A stretch of 64,000 nucleotides of DNA from Peromyscus leucopus (taxonomy: Eukaryota > Chordata > Mammalia > Rodentia > Cricetidae): the NCBI RefSeq assembly GCF_004664715.2, contig NC_051065.1:148941826-149005825 (forward strand), in the 5' to 3' direction. The translations under genes and the position numbers were made by a program. Numbering within the stretch: the first letter of the stretch is position 1; every line of letters starts with the position of its first letter. This document shows, one piece after another, positions 9,640 through 20,682 of the stretch. Below the pieces are notes generated by a model that had not been told where the DNA came from, did not search any database, and worked only from the letters and a program-made list of their open reading frames with translations.

Positions 9640-11390
9640 GTTGGAGGGGTTATTTGCTGTTAGTGACTTCAATCTCGTGCTAATCACAGATCTGTTTAAG
9701 TCTGTGTCATTTTGATTTAATTTTGGCAGGTGATATGCATCTAAAAACTTATCCATTTCTTTTATATTTTCCAACTTAGTGAAATATAGATTTCTGGGTT
9801 ATTTCCTTATGATTTTCTAATTTATTGATATTGTTTTTAATGTCTCAATTTTCCTATCTGAGTTTGTTAATTTTTGGCTTTTTCTTTCTTTTAGATAGTT
9901 TGGCTAAGGATTTATCAATCTTATTTAATTTTTCAAAGAATCAGTTCTTAATTTCATGATATTTTGTGTTATTTTTCATTTTTATTTCCTTAATATCTGC
10001 CTGATCTTAGTATTTCTCCCCTCCTACTGCCTTAGATTTGGGTTGTTCCTGTTTTTCCAAGGCTTTAACATGCACCATTAAGTTATTTGTTCGGGTTTCT
10101 CTGGATTTTTTAATGTAGGTACTTAGGACTGCATAGCTTTGGTTATAGTGTGCTTTTATTTTCCCTCAATTCTAAACAGTTTTAAATTTACTTCTAAGTT
10201 TCTTCAGTTGATCCATTCATCATCCAACAGCGTGATGTTACTCTGCATGTGTTTGTGTTTTCTGTAGCTACTCATGCAGTTAATATCTAGCTTCATTCCA
10301 CTGTGGTCAGAAAGATAAGATGATATTTCAGTTTTCCTATATTTCTGGAGGCATACATCCTAAGATATGATCTACTTTGGAGAAAGTTCTTGGGCTGCTG
10401 AGGATGTGTATTCTTGAGTGTTTGGGCAGAATGTTATGCAAATGTCTTTATATTCATTTATTATTTAATTCCAATGTTTCTCTGTTTACTTGTTTTGTTT
10501 AGATGGTCAAGATATGGGCTATTGAAGCCACTGCCTTATTGTGTCAGACTTAACCTAGTAGTATTTGTTTTATGAAACTGGGTGAAACTGTTTGATGCAC
10601 ATATGAGAAAGGTATCTTAAGATACCTCTATGTTATGAAACAATCTTAATGTAATGTTCATTTAGAGAATATAAAGTGGCCTTTCTTAACCTCTTTTGAC
10701 CACCTTTTGTCTGAATTTTATTTTGTCACATATCAGAATACCTGTTGATTTCCTGGCTTTTATTTGTTTGGAATACTTTTTTTAAAGACAGCAAAAAGAT
10801 GGATTCTGTTGTCTAATCAAATCTGCTAGTCTGTGTCTTTTCATTGGGGAATTTAGACCAATAATAATCAGAGCTGATTGAAAGATGTATACTTATTCCC
10901 AGCACTTTCCTGTTCTGTGGCATTTCCTTAGATTTCTTTCTATTAGTTGTCCTGGTATTTTCCCCCATAGCCTCTTAAGTGTGTTTATCCTTCTCCTCAG
11001 GATACAACATTCCTTCCAGTGTTCTCTGTAGAGGTAGTTTTTGTAAATTTCTTTAATCTACTTTTTATCATGGAAAATTTTTCTTTCTTTCCCAATTGTG
11101 ATGGACTATTTTGCTGGGTATAATATCCTGATTGCCATTTGTGGTTATTTAGAACTTGGAAGTCGTCTTCCCACGTTTTCAGGTCTGGCGTTGAAAGTTT
11201 CTATCAGATAATTAGCTTTATTTCTTTGCATTGGCCCACTTTTATATGTGACTTGGCTCTTCTCTCTTTCAGCTTTCAATGTGCTTTCTTTGTTCTATGT
11301 TTTTATATGATATGAAGAGTTTCTTTTCTGTTTCTGTCTATTTTATATTTTATGTGTGTCATGTACCTGGATGGGGATCAAAGACTTTAA
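9640..11390 (-). mobile_element. Old LINE-1, ORF2 N-terminal half and upstream region, inverted
   Basis: Minus-strand reading near 9940-9899 gives FFEKLNKIDKSLAK, matching the segment between the endonuclease and reverse transcriptase domains of L1 ORF2. Near 10860-10790 it reaches the start of ORF2, and beyond that the sequence resembles the ORF1-ORF2 region of ancient L1s. Many stops; no function. It abuts a sense-strand L1 piece at 11390. Confidence 0.85.
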
Positions 11391-12240
11391 TATGAGATCT
11401 GAAACTTTAAATCACTAGAGGAAAACACCTCAATGCATAAGCACAACTTCCCAGATAGGTTTCAACTACCTCTGGAAATTAAAGCAAGAATTGATGTACA
11501 GATTTGCATGAGATTAAAAAAGATTGTGCATATCAAAACAAGAAACAGAGTGAAAGACACTCTATTGGGGGAAATTTTTTACTATGAGATTAATATATTT
11601 ATTAAATGAAGAATGAAAAAAATAAGCATAAAAACAAAAAATCAAATAATTGAAATCAATCTGTAGGCAAATGACATGGACAGCCAGTTTCCAAAGAACT
11701 ACAAGTACCTAGCAAGTCACATAAAAATATTGAACATTCATAACTACCAGGAAATTGTAAGTTAAAACTGCATTAAGATTCCATCCCGTATCAATCAATG
11801 ACAATCGACGACTACCATCAAGAACACAGACGCAGATGTAGACCAGGAATGGACCTTGTACACTGCTGTTGAGATGTCAACTAGTGAAGCCACGTGGAAA
11901 CCAGTACAGAGGTTCTCCCAAAACTAAAATAGAACTTCCATATGAGCCAGCTGTGCCTCTCCTGAGTCTACACCCAGGAGAACCTAAGCAGGTATATCAC
12001 AGAGACTCTTACAAACCCATGTTGCAGAGCAATTCAAGAGAGCCAAGTCATAGAATCAGCTCAGGTGTCCAACACACAGCATCTTATTCATTCACAAAGG
12101 ACAAAATTATGTCTTTTTTGAGAAACTGGGTAGAACTGGGAATCATTATATCAAGCAAAATAAGCCAGACTCAGGCAAATGCTGCATGCTTTCTCTTATA
12201 AATGAAATACTGATTTATTAACTAAAAATATGAAATATAA
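11391..12240 (+). mobile_element. Old LINE-1, ORF2 C-terminal region, sense
   Basis: Plus-strand L1 ORF2 sequence from a KDFNMRSETL-like segment through ELPYEPAVPLLS to a match for the end of ORF2 near 12200. The reverse transcriptase core between this piece and the inverted one is absent. Together they look like one L1 with a 5' inversion and internal deletion, or two abutting fragments. Confidence 0.87.
11869..12201 (+). pseudogene. L1 ORF2 C-terminal open frame remnant
   Basis: A 110-codon frame containing LPYEPAVPLLSLHPGEPK, the mammalian L1 ORF2 C-terminal signature (YDPAIPLLGIYP-like), and ending in a relic of the SLSQTQ region. It is a fragment of a dead element, not a gene; its start codon has no support. 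Confidence 0.85.
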
Positions 12241-12244
12241 TAGA

Positions 12245-13952
12245 GCAAGTAGTGGCTCTGGGGACTGGGGTACAGAGGTCATCTTGGGCAACATCACTAG
12301 ATGAGCCCGCAGTGGTGAGCTTAGGTGGGCTTGGGTCGAGCTTGGTTCTATCACTATATGCTGTAACTTGCAACAGTTTCTCCATGCACTCCACTTTCCT
12401 CTTGAATAATGAGAGACAGGAGACAGTTATGGCTAGCTCATGAGGATATCCCAGAAATAATGGAAAGTGCTAGCTCACAAACCCCATAGAAAGATCCACT
12501 GGAGATCCTTGAGTTTGGGCTGTCTCATCTCTGCCTCAGTCGGTCCAGCCTCAGATTCATGCTCCAGAACCCATTTGGGCACTTTGCCTTTGTGGTGGAG
12601 GAATGCTGCATGGTGGCGCCATGAAGCCAGTTCTTACATAGCACACTCCCTGTGCCCTGGTGCTGGGGATCATACAAAACAGGTCTCAGCAATGCAGTCC
12701 CAGAAATGTCCACTGGGTGTCACTGCTGTACCATCTCCCTGCTCTGCTCTTTTCCCATTGTTGGTTCAGGCTGTTGCTCTGGTGGTCCTCAGCCTGGGCT
12801 CACACTTTTCCCAAAGAAAGCCATTCCATAGTCCCAGACTTCCATATAAGTGCCTTCTGCTACCCCTTACTACACCCACTACTGAGGAACCAACTTTTCT
12901 CTCTAATAAATTTAAATTACAATATATACATTTTAGAAGATTTTATTTTCATTGTAGAAATCAGAGAATCAAACGGGAAAATGGATCATACCTTCACCTA
13001 CAGAAGACTCATTGTTGCTATTGTATTGTGATCATTTTCCTATGCATAGCTTTTACATGACAGTACATATTTTAAAAACAAAAATGCTATTATTACTTCG
13101 TGCCATTATACTTTGCATTTTTCCTTGCCCACAAGTATAGATTTATTACACTGTGCCCCACTGGGATGCATCCCAGTTACACGGGTGCATTTCACAGTCA
13201 GTCCTGTTTTGTTAGCAATTTAGAATGTTACTCCCCACCATTTCTGTCCTGAACAGTTATGAACAGCCCTGTGCTGGGGTTTATTTTCTCCCTTCCCAGG
13301 CTGGCTGAAGGAGTATTGGATTGCTGGCAGAACTTTTGGATTCTCAGCCGTGGTTCCTGGCCTCCATCACCCCCTGGACCTTTTTCCCCCTGAGTAGTAG
13401 GATGTTTCTTAATGCTAAAATCAGCTCAAACATGGCTGGTAGGCGCCCCCCTCTCCTGCCCCACCCCCACCTCCACCGACTCTGGTACTTTGGCTGGGTC
13501 CCTACCTTCTTGGAATGCCCCCCGCCCCCTGTCTTCCACGTAGGATCACTCCTTTTCCAGGGTACTTCATTGCCCTCAGTGGAGAATGGTGTGTAGAAAC
13601 ATGAGTGCCAGGGTGACCTCGGCTCCTGGATTATCTGTTTACAGGGCATTTCAGTCGGCAGGCCTGTGAACTGCACATTCACAAGCATGAGTCTGTATTG
13701 ATATTTCGGAGTCAAACCCAAGCATTAATTTGACCTCATCTTGCCTTTGTCTCAGCACAGCTGTGTGTGGAGGGATGGTCCACACCTACTGAGGGGGAAA
13801 CAAGCTGAGGACTTCCTGTCGCCAAGGGACCACATGGCTTCTCAACACACAAGCATCCCTGCAGCTTGCTCTGTCCCACTACACTTGAAAGTTTCGAAGT
13901 TATTACTTCTAACAGTAAATCTGTCCTCTGGAACTGGTTTCTTTGCCTTTTT
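12245..13952. other. Mostly unrecognised sequence
   Basis: Holds the longest open frame of the window (197 codons, 12467-13060), but codon content and protein sequence suggest nothing, and AT-rich sequence near 12900-13250 looks like an old interspersed repeat I cannot name. 13430-13540 is C-rich. Confidence 0.4.
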
Positions 13953-13992
13953 CGTTTCTTTTTTTCTTTTTTTTTTTTTTTTTTTTTTTTTC
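13953..13992 (+). repeat. Poly(T) tract
   Basis: About 35 T with two C interruptions. It could be the tail of a minus-strand retroelement, but the sequence to its right is not a known SINE. Confidence 0.85.
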
Positions 13993-14092
13993 TGGTCTTA
14001 TGGAGTTATAAAGCTACTGGAAACCAGGCTGCTAGCCATGTATTTGTGTTGTTATCTGGCACATGAGTTTTCTTTTTTGAGGGGAGCGGGAA

Positions 14093-14420
14093 CTTTTTTT
14101 TTTTTTGAAGCAAGGTTGATTTTTATTGGGGTGTACTCAAGAGCTGAGCTGGCCAGTGACTGCCTTCTAAGTCTGATTAAAGAGAGCAGCCCTGAATCCA
14201 TTTCTTGGGCTCCTTTTAAAGAGTAAAATCACAAGTAGTTGCAAAGCAGGTTTACAGAAGAAAGACAATGGCGAAATAAGGAAATGAAAAAAAAAATCTC
14301 AAAAAACATCCTGTGGTCACCATGTGATTAGAGATGACTCTGGGAGGGTTGGGAAGGGTAGGGGTAGTCTCAAAAACAAGTCAAGGTCATGGGTTGGGGT
14401 AAGGTCAGAAAATTTAAAAA
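14093..14420 (-). mobile_element. Unclassified polyadenylated retroelement, minus strand
   Basis: A 13-T run at the left is followed by GAAGCAAGGTTGATTTTTAT, so the minus strand carries AATAAAAATC just before a poly(A). That is the 3' end of a polyadenylated transcript or LTR-like element. The body (to about 14420) resembles rodent LTR sequence, but I cannot name the family. Confidence 0.5.
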
Positions 14421-14436
14421 CAGCAATTCAGCTTTT

Positions 14437-14596
14437 AAAAAAAAAACACATTTATTTATTTGCTATGTATACAATGTTCTGCCTGTGTGTATGCCTGCAG
14501 GCCAGAAGAGAGCACCATGTGGTTGCTGGGAATTGAACTCAGGACCTCTGGAAGAACAGCCAGTGGTCTTAACCTCTGAGCCATCTCTCCAGCCCC
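14437..14596 (-). mobile_element. B2 SINE with 16-bp TSD
   Basis: Minus-strand B2 with head GGGGGCTGGAGAGATGGCTC. Flanks CAGCAATTCAGCTTTT (14421) and CAGCAATTCAGCTCTT (14597) form a 16-bp target duplication with one mismatch. Confidence 0.95.
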
Positions 14597-14612
14597 CAGC
14601 AATTCAGCTCTT

Positions 14613-14817
14613 ACAGTAAATAGAAACTTAGTTTTAGTAATAGAGCATAATGACTCCCCTTCAAAATGGAGTCAGGCAGGTTCCTCAGTGGCTCAAAATT
14701 GTAACTCCATTTTAAGTTTGGGGCATTTAATAATTCCAACCTGTGTAACACAATAGTGTGTGAGCTGCCTGTTAACCCCATGGTTGGCTGGGAGACCCCT
14801 GGAAACCCTGTAGTTGG
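14613..14817. other. Unrecognised spacer
   Basis: Contains a short direct repeat of TTGGCTGGGAG at about 14784 and 14813. Nothing else seen. Confidence 0.4.
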
Positions 14818-14925
14818 CTGGGAGTTCTAGGGCCTCTGGCACCCTCTGGCTTCTGTGGGCACCAGGAGTACAAGTGGTTCACAGATATACAAGCAAGCAA
14901 AACAGTCATACACATAAAATCAGAA
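14818..14925 (+). mobile_element. B3 SINE, 3' part
   Basis: CTCTGGCTTCTGTGGGCACC, then GTGGTTCACAGATATACAAG and ACACATAAAAT match the 3' half of B3; the tRNA-like head is missing. Confidence 0.8.
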
Positions 14926-15091
14926 GAGCAGGAGGAAGAAGAAAGGTTGGTACCAACCTAGGTCTTTCTGACTGTAAAACAATTTTTTTTTTGTCTCTTG
15001 TAATTTATTAAATCATACTTATATTATTAGGGGATTATTATTAAAGGATGTTGACTCAAACTGACAGAATCACAAGAGACTGTCTAAAGAT

Positions 15092-15286
15092 TTTTTTTTA
15101 AGATTTATTTTTCTTTTATGTGAGTTCTGCCTACATGTATGTATACTGTGTGGGTGCCTGGTGCCCATGGTACACAGAAGAGATCATTGAAGCCTCTGGA
15201 ACTGAAGTTGCAAATGATTGAATAATCATGTAGACTCTGGGATGTGAACCCAAGATCTCAGCAAAAGCAGCAAGTTCTCTGAACTT
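15092..15286 (-). mobile_element. B3 SINE
   Basis: Plus-strand view: T-rich tail, TGGGTGCCTGGTGCCCATGG, CCTCTGGAACTGAAGTTGCA, GTGAACCCAAGATCTCAGC. It fits a diverged minus-strand B3; the tRNA head is degraded. Confidence 0.8.
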
Positions 15287-15433
15287 AAGGACTTTCCTTT
15301 GACTATGAAGTCTGAACTGCCAAAAGTAACGAACAGTTTTTGTATCCCATAAGCCTGGTTGCAGTGACAGCCCTTTGACATGTAAAAATTGAAACATTGT
15401 TGGTGGCCTGTCATAGAATATTATTTTAAGATG

Positions 15434-15918
15434 TGTTACATTTGCTTATGCTGTGGAACATTTGTTTAATGATGCAAAGATGTGTTGCATGCTTTTATGT
15501 TGCATTTGTTTAACTCTATGAAGCTGTGTTACTTTGCCTGTCTAAAACACCTGATGGTCTAAAAAAGAGCTGAATGGCCAATAGTGAAGTAGGAGAAAGG
15601 ATGGTGGAGCTAGTGGGCAGAGAATAAATAGGAGAAATCTAGGAGGGAAAGAAGAAAAAGCAAGAAAACAAGGAGAGGAAGATGCTAGGGGCCAGCCACC
15701 TAACCAGCCACAGAGTAAGAGTGAAAGTAAGATATACACAAGGAAGAAAAGGAAAAAGCCCAGAGGCAAAAGGTAGACAGGGTAATTTAAGAAAAGCTGG
15801 CAAGAAACAAGTCAAGCTAAGGCTGGACATTTATAATTAAGAATAAACCTCCATGTGTGATTTATTTGGGAGCTGAGTGGCAGGCCCCTCAAAAGAGTAA
15901 AGAGCTAAAATAACAACA
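15434..15918 (+). mobile_element. ERVK-type LTR (RLTR10-like)
   Basis: Starts with reiterated TGTGTTGCAT/TTTGTTTAAC units, then ACACCTGATGGTCTAAAAAA, a purine-rich middle, and CTCCATGTGTGATTTATTTG followed by AATAACAACA. I recall this order from rodent RLTR10-type LTRs. No target duplication could be fixed, so ends are approximate. Confidence 0.65.
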
Positions 15919-15991
15919 GTGGCCCACACTTTACCTCATAAAAAGTGGAATTTGTTTCAGGACTATCTATGGCTGGGGTTAGTAGCCACAG

Positions 15992-16395
15992 TGTAAGGAA
16001 CATGTAAGACCTAGGGTAAACAACCCTGGTCAGAATGACGTAAGTAAACCACAAATGGAGTAGTGATAAGCTATAAGCTATGTGTGGAAGTAGGGGTAAG
16101 ACTAGAAACCTAGCCAGAAAGGGGTATAAAAGATGAAGCCTTAGACACGACCAACAGAGTTTGTCAGACCCTCATGTGAGACGACTCTCCTGTCCCCAGT
16201 GCAGGCTGACCCAAGATCCAGAGGAACAGATGGGTCCAGTCCGGACCTGTACACCCGGAGAGGTACTCCCACTTCCTTTTGGAAGATGGGATAAATATTG
16301 CTTGTCATCTTATTGTGTGAATAAATGAGTGTTATACCAAGTCTGAATCAAGAGTCATTATTCCTCCCCCGGAACTGTGGTATGTGCTCGCTACA
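15992..16395 (+). mobile_element. Solo LTR with 5-bp TSD
   Basis: A 404-bp element from TGTAAGGAACATG to GTGCTCGCTACA with CACAG on both sides (15987-15991, 16396-16400). It contains a TATA-like GGTATAAAAGATG near 16125 and AATAAATGAG near 16319, in the U3-R order expected of an LTR. Family unknown. Confidence 0.7.
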
Positions 16396-16400
16396 CACAG

Positions 16401-17404
16401 GAACACAGGCAGTTCTAATAGCAACTTCTCTGTTTCTGACCTATTATAACTAACTTGGTTGGTTGATGATAGACAACTCTAGCTTGCTGGCCAGGCTATC
16501 AGTTGAGCACTATGCTTTAGAAGTTCTTTACCTGGACAGGACAGTGAAGGTGGGCACACAGCTCTGTTCCTTGTGAGTGTCTGAGGTTTGGCAGGCCTAG
16601 TGCTGAGGGCTAATAGGAATTCGAGTGGCTTGAATTTTTTTTTAAATTACACTCATCACTCATGATATTCATTACTTACACTCATGATATTAATCACATT
16701 TGTGGTATTCATAGATTACATTCGCAGTATTCATTCAATTATATATATATATTAATTTTAAATGTCAAATGTCATTTCTTGAAGGGGAAACTTATTTTAA
16801 ACTTCAGAGTTTCTTTTTTCTCTCTAGACTTAGTTCTGTTTTTCAAACATGTAAATATAATTTTCAAAAGTTAAAAAAAATCTATATTGGGAAGATATCC
16901 TCAGGGACGCCTCATACCGTGGTCCCTCAACAACTTGGCCTCAGGCCCACACAGCCAGTGCTCTGTTTTCCTAGTATTTCTGTCTTGCCTTTTTGTGGCA
17001 TCAAAGGCTCCCCTGTGCTGTTGGCCAGTTGCTGGTTTTTCACATGTCCTGACAGTCCCTTTTGGCCAGGACACTTAGCTGCTCCTGGTTTTCATTTGGG
17101 TGGACGGAACCAGGCTCAGGCCTCCCACAGCCTCTGACAGACAGTCTGCCTATTACAAACAGCTTCCCAAGAAGATTCCTTGTGTATGTTGAATGGTATC
17201 TATGGATTGAAACTTCTGGGTAAATTTTAGATTCAGGATTGCTGGGTTCAAGAATAAAGCCATATCTCACTCATTAAAGGCTGTCAAATTCTGCCCTTGA
17301 GCGGGAGGGGCTCTTCGGTACCCCACCAGCAAAACCTAAGAATGTCATTCTCCAGGGGGGTAAACTTTTGGATTTCTGGTAACTTTACAGACAGATGCCT
17401 TGGA
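16401..17404. other. Mostly unique; possible L1 relic at 17170-17390
   Basis: 16670-16750 has repeated ACTCATGATATT-like units and a short (TA)n. 17170-17390 (AAACTTCTGGGTAAATTTTA, GGATTGCTGGGTTCAAG, CCCACCAGCAAAACC) resembles old L1 3' UTR sequence. Nothing else recognised. Confidence 0.4.
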
Positions 17405-17695
17405 GGGTTTTTTTTTTTATGCGTGTGTAAGTGTATGCAGAGGTGCTTGGAAAGGGGAGGCCAGCTCATCTCAGAACACCACACCACGACAAGTTCTTAT
17501 GGTCTGGAGCTCACCACTTAGGTAAGGCTCTCTGGCCAGCTAGCACAGGAGCCCCCCACCTCTGTCTCGAGCTCTGGGATTACAAGTGTGTACCACAATA
17601 CCTAGTATTTTCCTTCATGGCTTCTGGGATTGCACTCAGGTCCTACTGTTTGCAAAGCAAGTGATTTCCTGACTCAGTCATCTCCACAGTCCCTG
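17405..17695 (-). mobile_element. B4 SINE
   Basis: Minus-strand B4: GGTCTGGAGCTCACCACTTA, GCTCTGGGATTACAAGTGTG, TGGGATTGCACTCAGGTCCT and GACTCAGTCATCTCCACAGT match the B1-like plus ID-like fusion typical of B4. Confidence 0.82.
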
Positions 17696-17904
17696 GAGAG
17701 TCTTGTTTGGAGGTTTGGGTGAGGGGCTGGCCACGTGAATCTACTGGTGACTTTCACGCATAACTGGAGTTGAGCATCTTTGAATCAAGTGTGCCAATTT
17801 TTTTTTTCTGTTTAAATAAGGGTGCCAACACCGCATGTCATTAACAGTTTGGCAGGTTGATTGATTGGTTGGCTGGTTGGGAATGGGGGAGTGTTGTTCA
17901 TTTT

Positions 17905-18042
17905 GTTCTGTTTTTTAAGACATGATCTATATAGCCCAGCTGGGCTGGAATTTACAGTGTAGTTTAGATTAGCCTGGGACTCCTGAACCTCCTGCCTCTG
18001 TTTCCCAAAGGCAACTCTAAACATGTGCCACCACAGCCAGCT
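17905..18042 (-). mobile_element. Old B1 SINE
   Basis: Diverged minus-strand B1: AAGACATGATCTATATAGCC, GACTCCTGAACCTCCTGCCT, ending CATGTGCCACCACAGCC. Confidence 0.8.
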
Positions 18043-20442
18043 GAAGAGGGCTTTCCTCTAATTTGTCACCAATCTTTTTTTAATGCTTTTCCTGTCACAT
18101 GTGCTCGCTGCCTCCTAACCTAGGCCTTCCTACTCCCACCCCACCCCCGCCCCCCAAAGAGACGCTTTTCTAGGATGTCACAGTCTTGACTCACGTGGCT
18201 TTGGGGAGCAGTTGGAAGCACATGCTGATTTGGAAGTTGAGTGAATGCTAGTGTTTTCCTGTGATGGAGACCCGTGTCCAGCATGGGACGGGCCATGGGC
18301 CACCCTCTAAACCTTGTTTGTGGTCTAGAACCAGATCCTGTCCACTTCTCTCTCACTGTGCCCACCATCTGCATTGCCCACATTTGTTAGGGGCAGGTGG
18401 GTGAGGGTTGGAAATCGCTGTTGCTAGTCCAGGAGGCTGTTTGGTGAAGCGCCCTCATCAGACCCTTCCATGCAGAATATTCCAGCTCCTCCCTGGGTCT
18501 TACCAGGCCATGTGATCCTCCAAACAATATCCTGGCCCAATATCCTTTGCAGCTGACCTTCCAACCAGCAGCTAAAATTCACAAACCAGAGAAGAGAGCT
18601 GTGTTCAAGGGTTAGTGCCAGCCAGCAGCCTTCCCACAACCCCTCAAGAGCAGAAGAGAGTGCTGGCAGTCCTGGCATTGAGAAATCGGTCATCGTTGGT
18701 ACAAGATGAGTAGTATCCACGGGCTGTTTACCAAGGAAGTTCCAGGCTTCCCCCACCCTCATTCCTTAGACTGCTACGTAAGGTTTCTGTTGACCTCCAG
18801 GCCTCTCCTTAGGACACAGCTTGGGAGAACACACTGTTCATTTCTTTGAGGTTGATTATATCAGGCCCTGCCCCAACAAGGGTGCAGATCTTAGGGTACA
18901 TCTCCAAGGACATCCCTAGGGTGCCTGTTACTTAATTTATCCCAGGTGGTACCCACCATGGCACTGGAAGTCGGAATGAAGGGCTCTCAGTGGCAAACCG
19001 TAATGCATTCTATCTCTAGAATGCCTGCATTGGGATGTGTGTGGTAAAGGCATTCAGACACCAGAAGCACCAGTTGGGTGTGTTTGGCACATTCCACCCT
19101 GTGGAGGGGAATCCACTTGGCTGTCATCCTCCTTTTGGGGCCAGGCTGCATGTGCATCTTCATTCACAGTTTTGAGCCCCAAGAAAGCTACTTGTGTATA
19201 CGGTAGTAGCACTTTTCCCCAGGGCCTCCTTGTCTGCCTTCCATAGACAGAGATGAGTTTCATTCTCTGTAACATGGTCCCTGGAGAGGGGATGTGTCTG
19301 TTCCTCTCCTAAGTGCCAGCACCAGGTCTATGCCTGCTGAGACAAGAGTAGCCTTCTGCAGGCCACCGTGAAAAAGGTTAGGTGGCCTGTAACCACCATT
19401 ACTTATGTCTTGTGAGCATGGTATTCCCTGGTGCTCTTCTGTGAAATAATCCCTTTGTACACTGTGAGAACTCTCTTACATCTCTGGGCTCCTGGAGTCA
19501 GAGTTTGGCTTCACCCAGCTCCTTATCTTCCTACTTCCAGTCCAGGGTCAGGCCCACAAGGCTTCCCTAAGACTTGACTCTGTGAGACTGTGTCTCCAGA
19601 ATGTAAAACTCAAGACCTAGAGCAGGCTGGAGAGCCAGCATTCCAAAGCCCTTCCCTGGAAGTATCCTCACCTCTCTCCTGATACTCCAGGAGTCTGAGA
19701 GAGTAAGCTAGGTGGAGCAGGTGCTGAGACATACCCCAAGGGCATCGCTGTGAAAAGGTGGACTTGGCTCTGAGTTCAAGACCACGTGGGCCTGGAAGCT
19801 GGGAATAGTTTGAGGCCCCCCAGCTTGGGCTCAGCAGCTCTGGGCTGGTCTTTCTCACAACGTTGTCTCCAGGCTAGTGGCATAGTGACAGGACCTTGTT
19901 CCTCTCTGCCATCAGAGGGACGATAAACAAGGTGACGGACTGTCTGGCACCTTGGGCCAGCAGGCAGTGTCATCTCTATTGAAACTGAGACTCTCTGGTC
20001 CCACCCGCAGTGTGGACTGCTTCTTGCCCAGGGTCAGAGGGCATCTTTGGATTTGGTTCTGTGGAGCAGTGGGAATTAGGAAGGTGTCTTTGATCCATGG
20101 CCTTGGCCTGAGTTGTAACATTCTTTCCAGGCAGGAGGTGAGAAGTGGAAGTAAATTAAATGAGCCAGAGGCACAGTGGCAGGAGGGAGACTGTGGCAGA
20201 AGGGGTGGGCACAGCAGGTGACGATGTGTGGGGAAGATCCTGAGGGCCTGACCCAGCGTGCCCATTACCCCGCGTGCCCATTATCCCATGCGTCCACACC
20301 AACTGTGAGGTGATGACAGACAGTCCCTACCCTATAACTAGTCTCCAGAGCTACAAGAGGAAATGTGATCCTTGTGAATGTGTCCAGTGTTCCCAAGGCC
20401 AAGAGGAAGAACTATGTTACCCTGAGAACTGGGATATCAAGA
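18043..20442. other. Unique sequence, no recognised gene or repeat
   Basis: About 2.4 kb of moderately GC-rich DNA. Frames of up to 117 codons on both strands overlap one another and resemble no family. No splice-bounded exon can be argued from the sequence alone. Confidence 0.5.
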
Positions 20443-20450
20443 CTCTATGC

Positions 20451-20674
20451 CAGCAGTTCTCAACCTGTGGGTCAAGACTCCTTTGGGGGTCAAATGACCC
20501 TTTCACAGGGGTCACCTAAGGCCATTGGAAAACACAGGTATTTACATCACAATTCATAACAGTAGCAAAATCACAGTTATGAAGTAGCAATGAAATAACT
20601 TTATGGTTGGGGGTCACCACAGCAGGAGGAACTGTATTAAAGGGTCACAGAGTTAGGATGATTGAGAACCATTG
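20451..20674 (-). mobile_element. URR1-type hAT DNA transposon, opposite orientation
   Basis: Starts CAGCAGTTCTCAACCTGTGG and ends GATTGAGAACCATTG, the reverse complement of the other two copies. Flanks CTCTATGC and TTCTGTGC form a degraded 8-bp duplication. Confidence 0.92.
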
Positions 20675-20682
20675 TTCTGTGC

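Noticed and set aside
12467..13060. 197-codon open frame, longest in the window
   Set aside because: Starts in unremarkable DNA next to an L1 relic, overlaps other long frames, and its protein has no recognisable motif or domain; most likely chance.
13741..14226. 161-codon frame with a long Phe run
   Set aside because: Reads across a poly(T) tract and a retroelement tail; no independent coding support.
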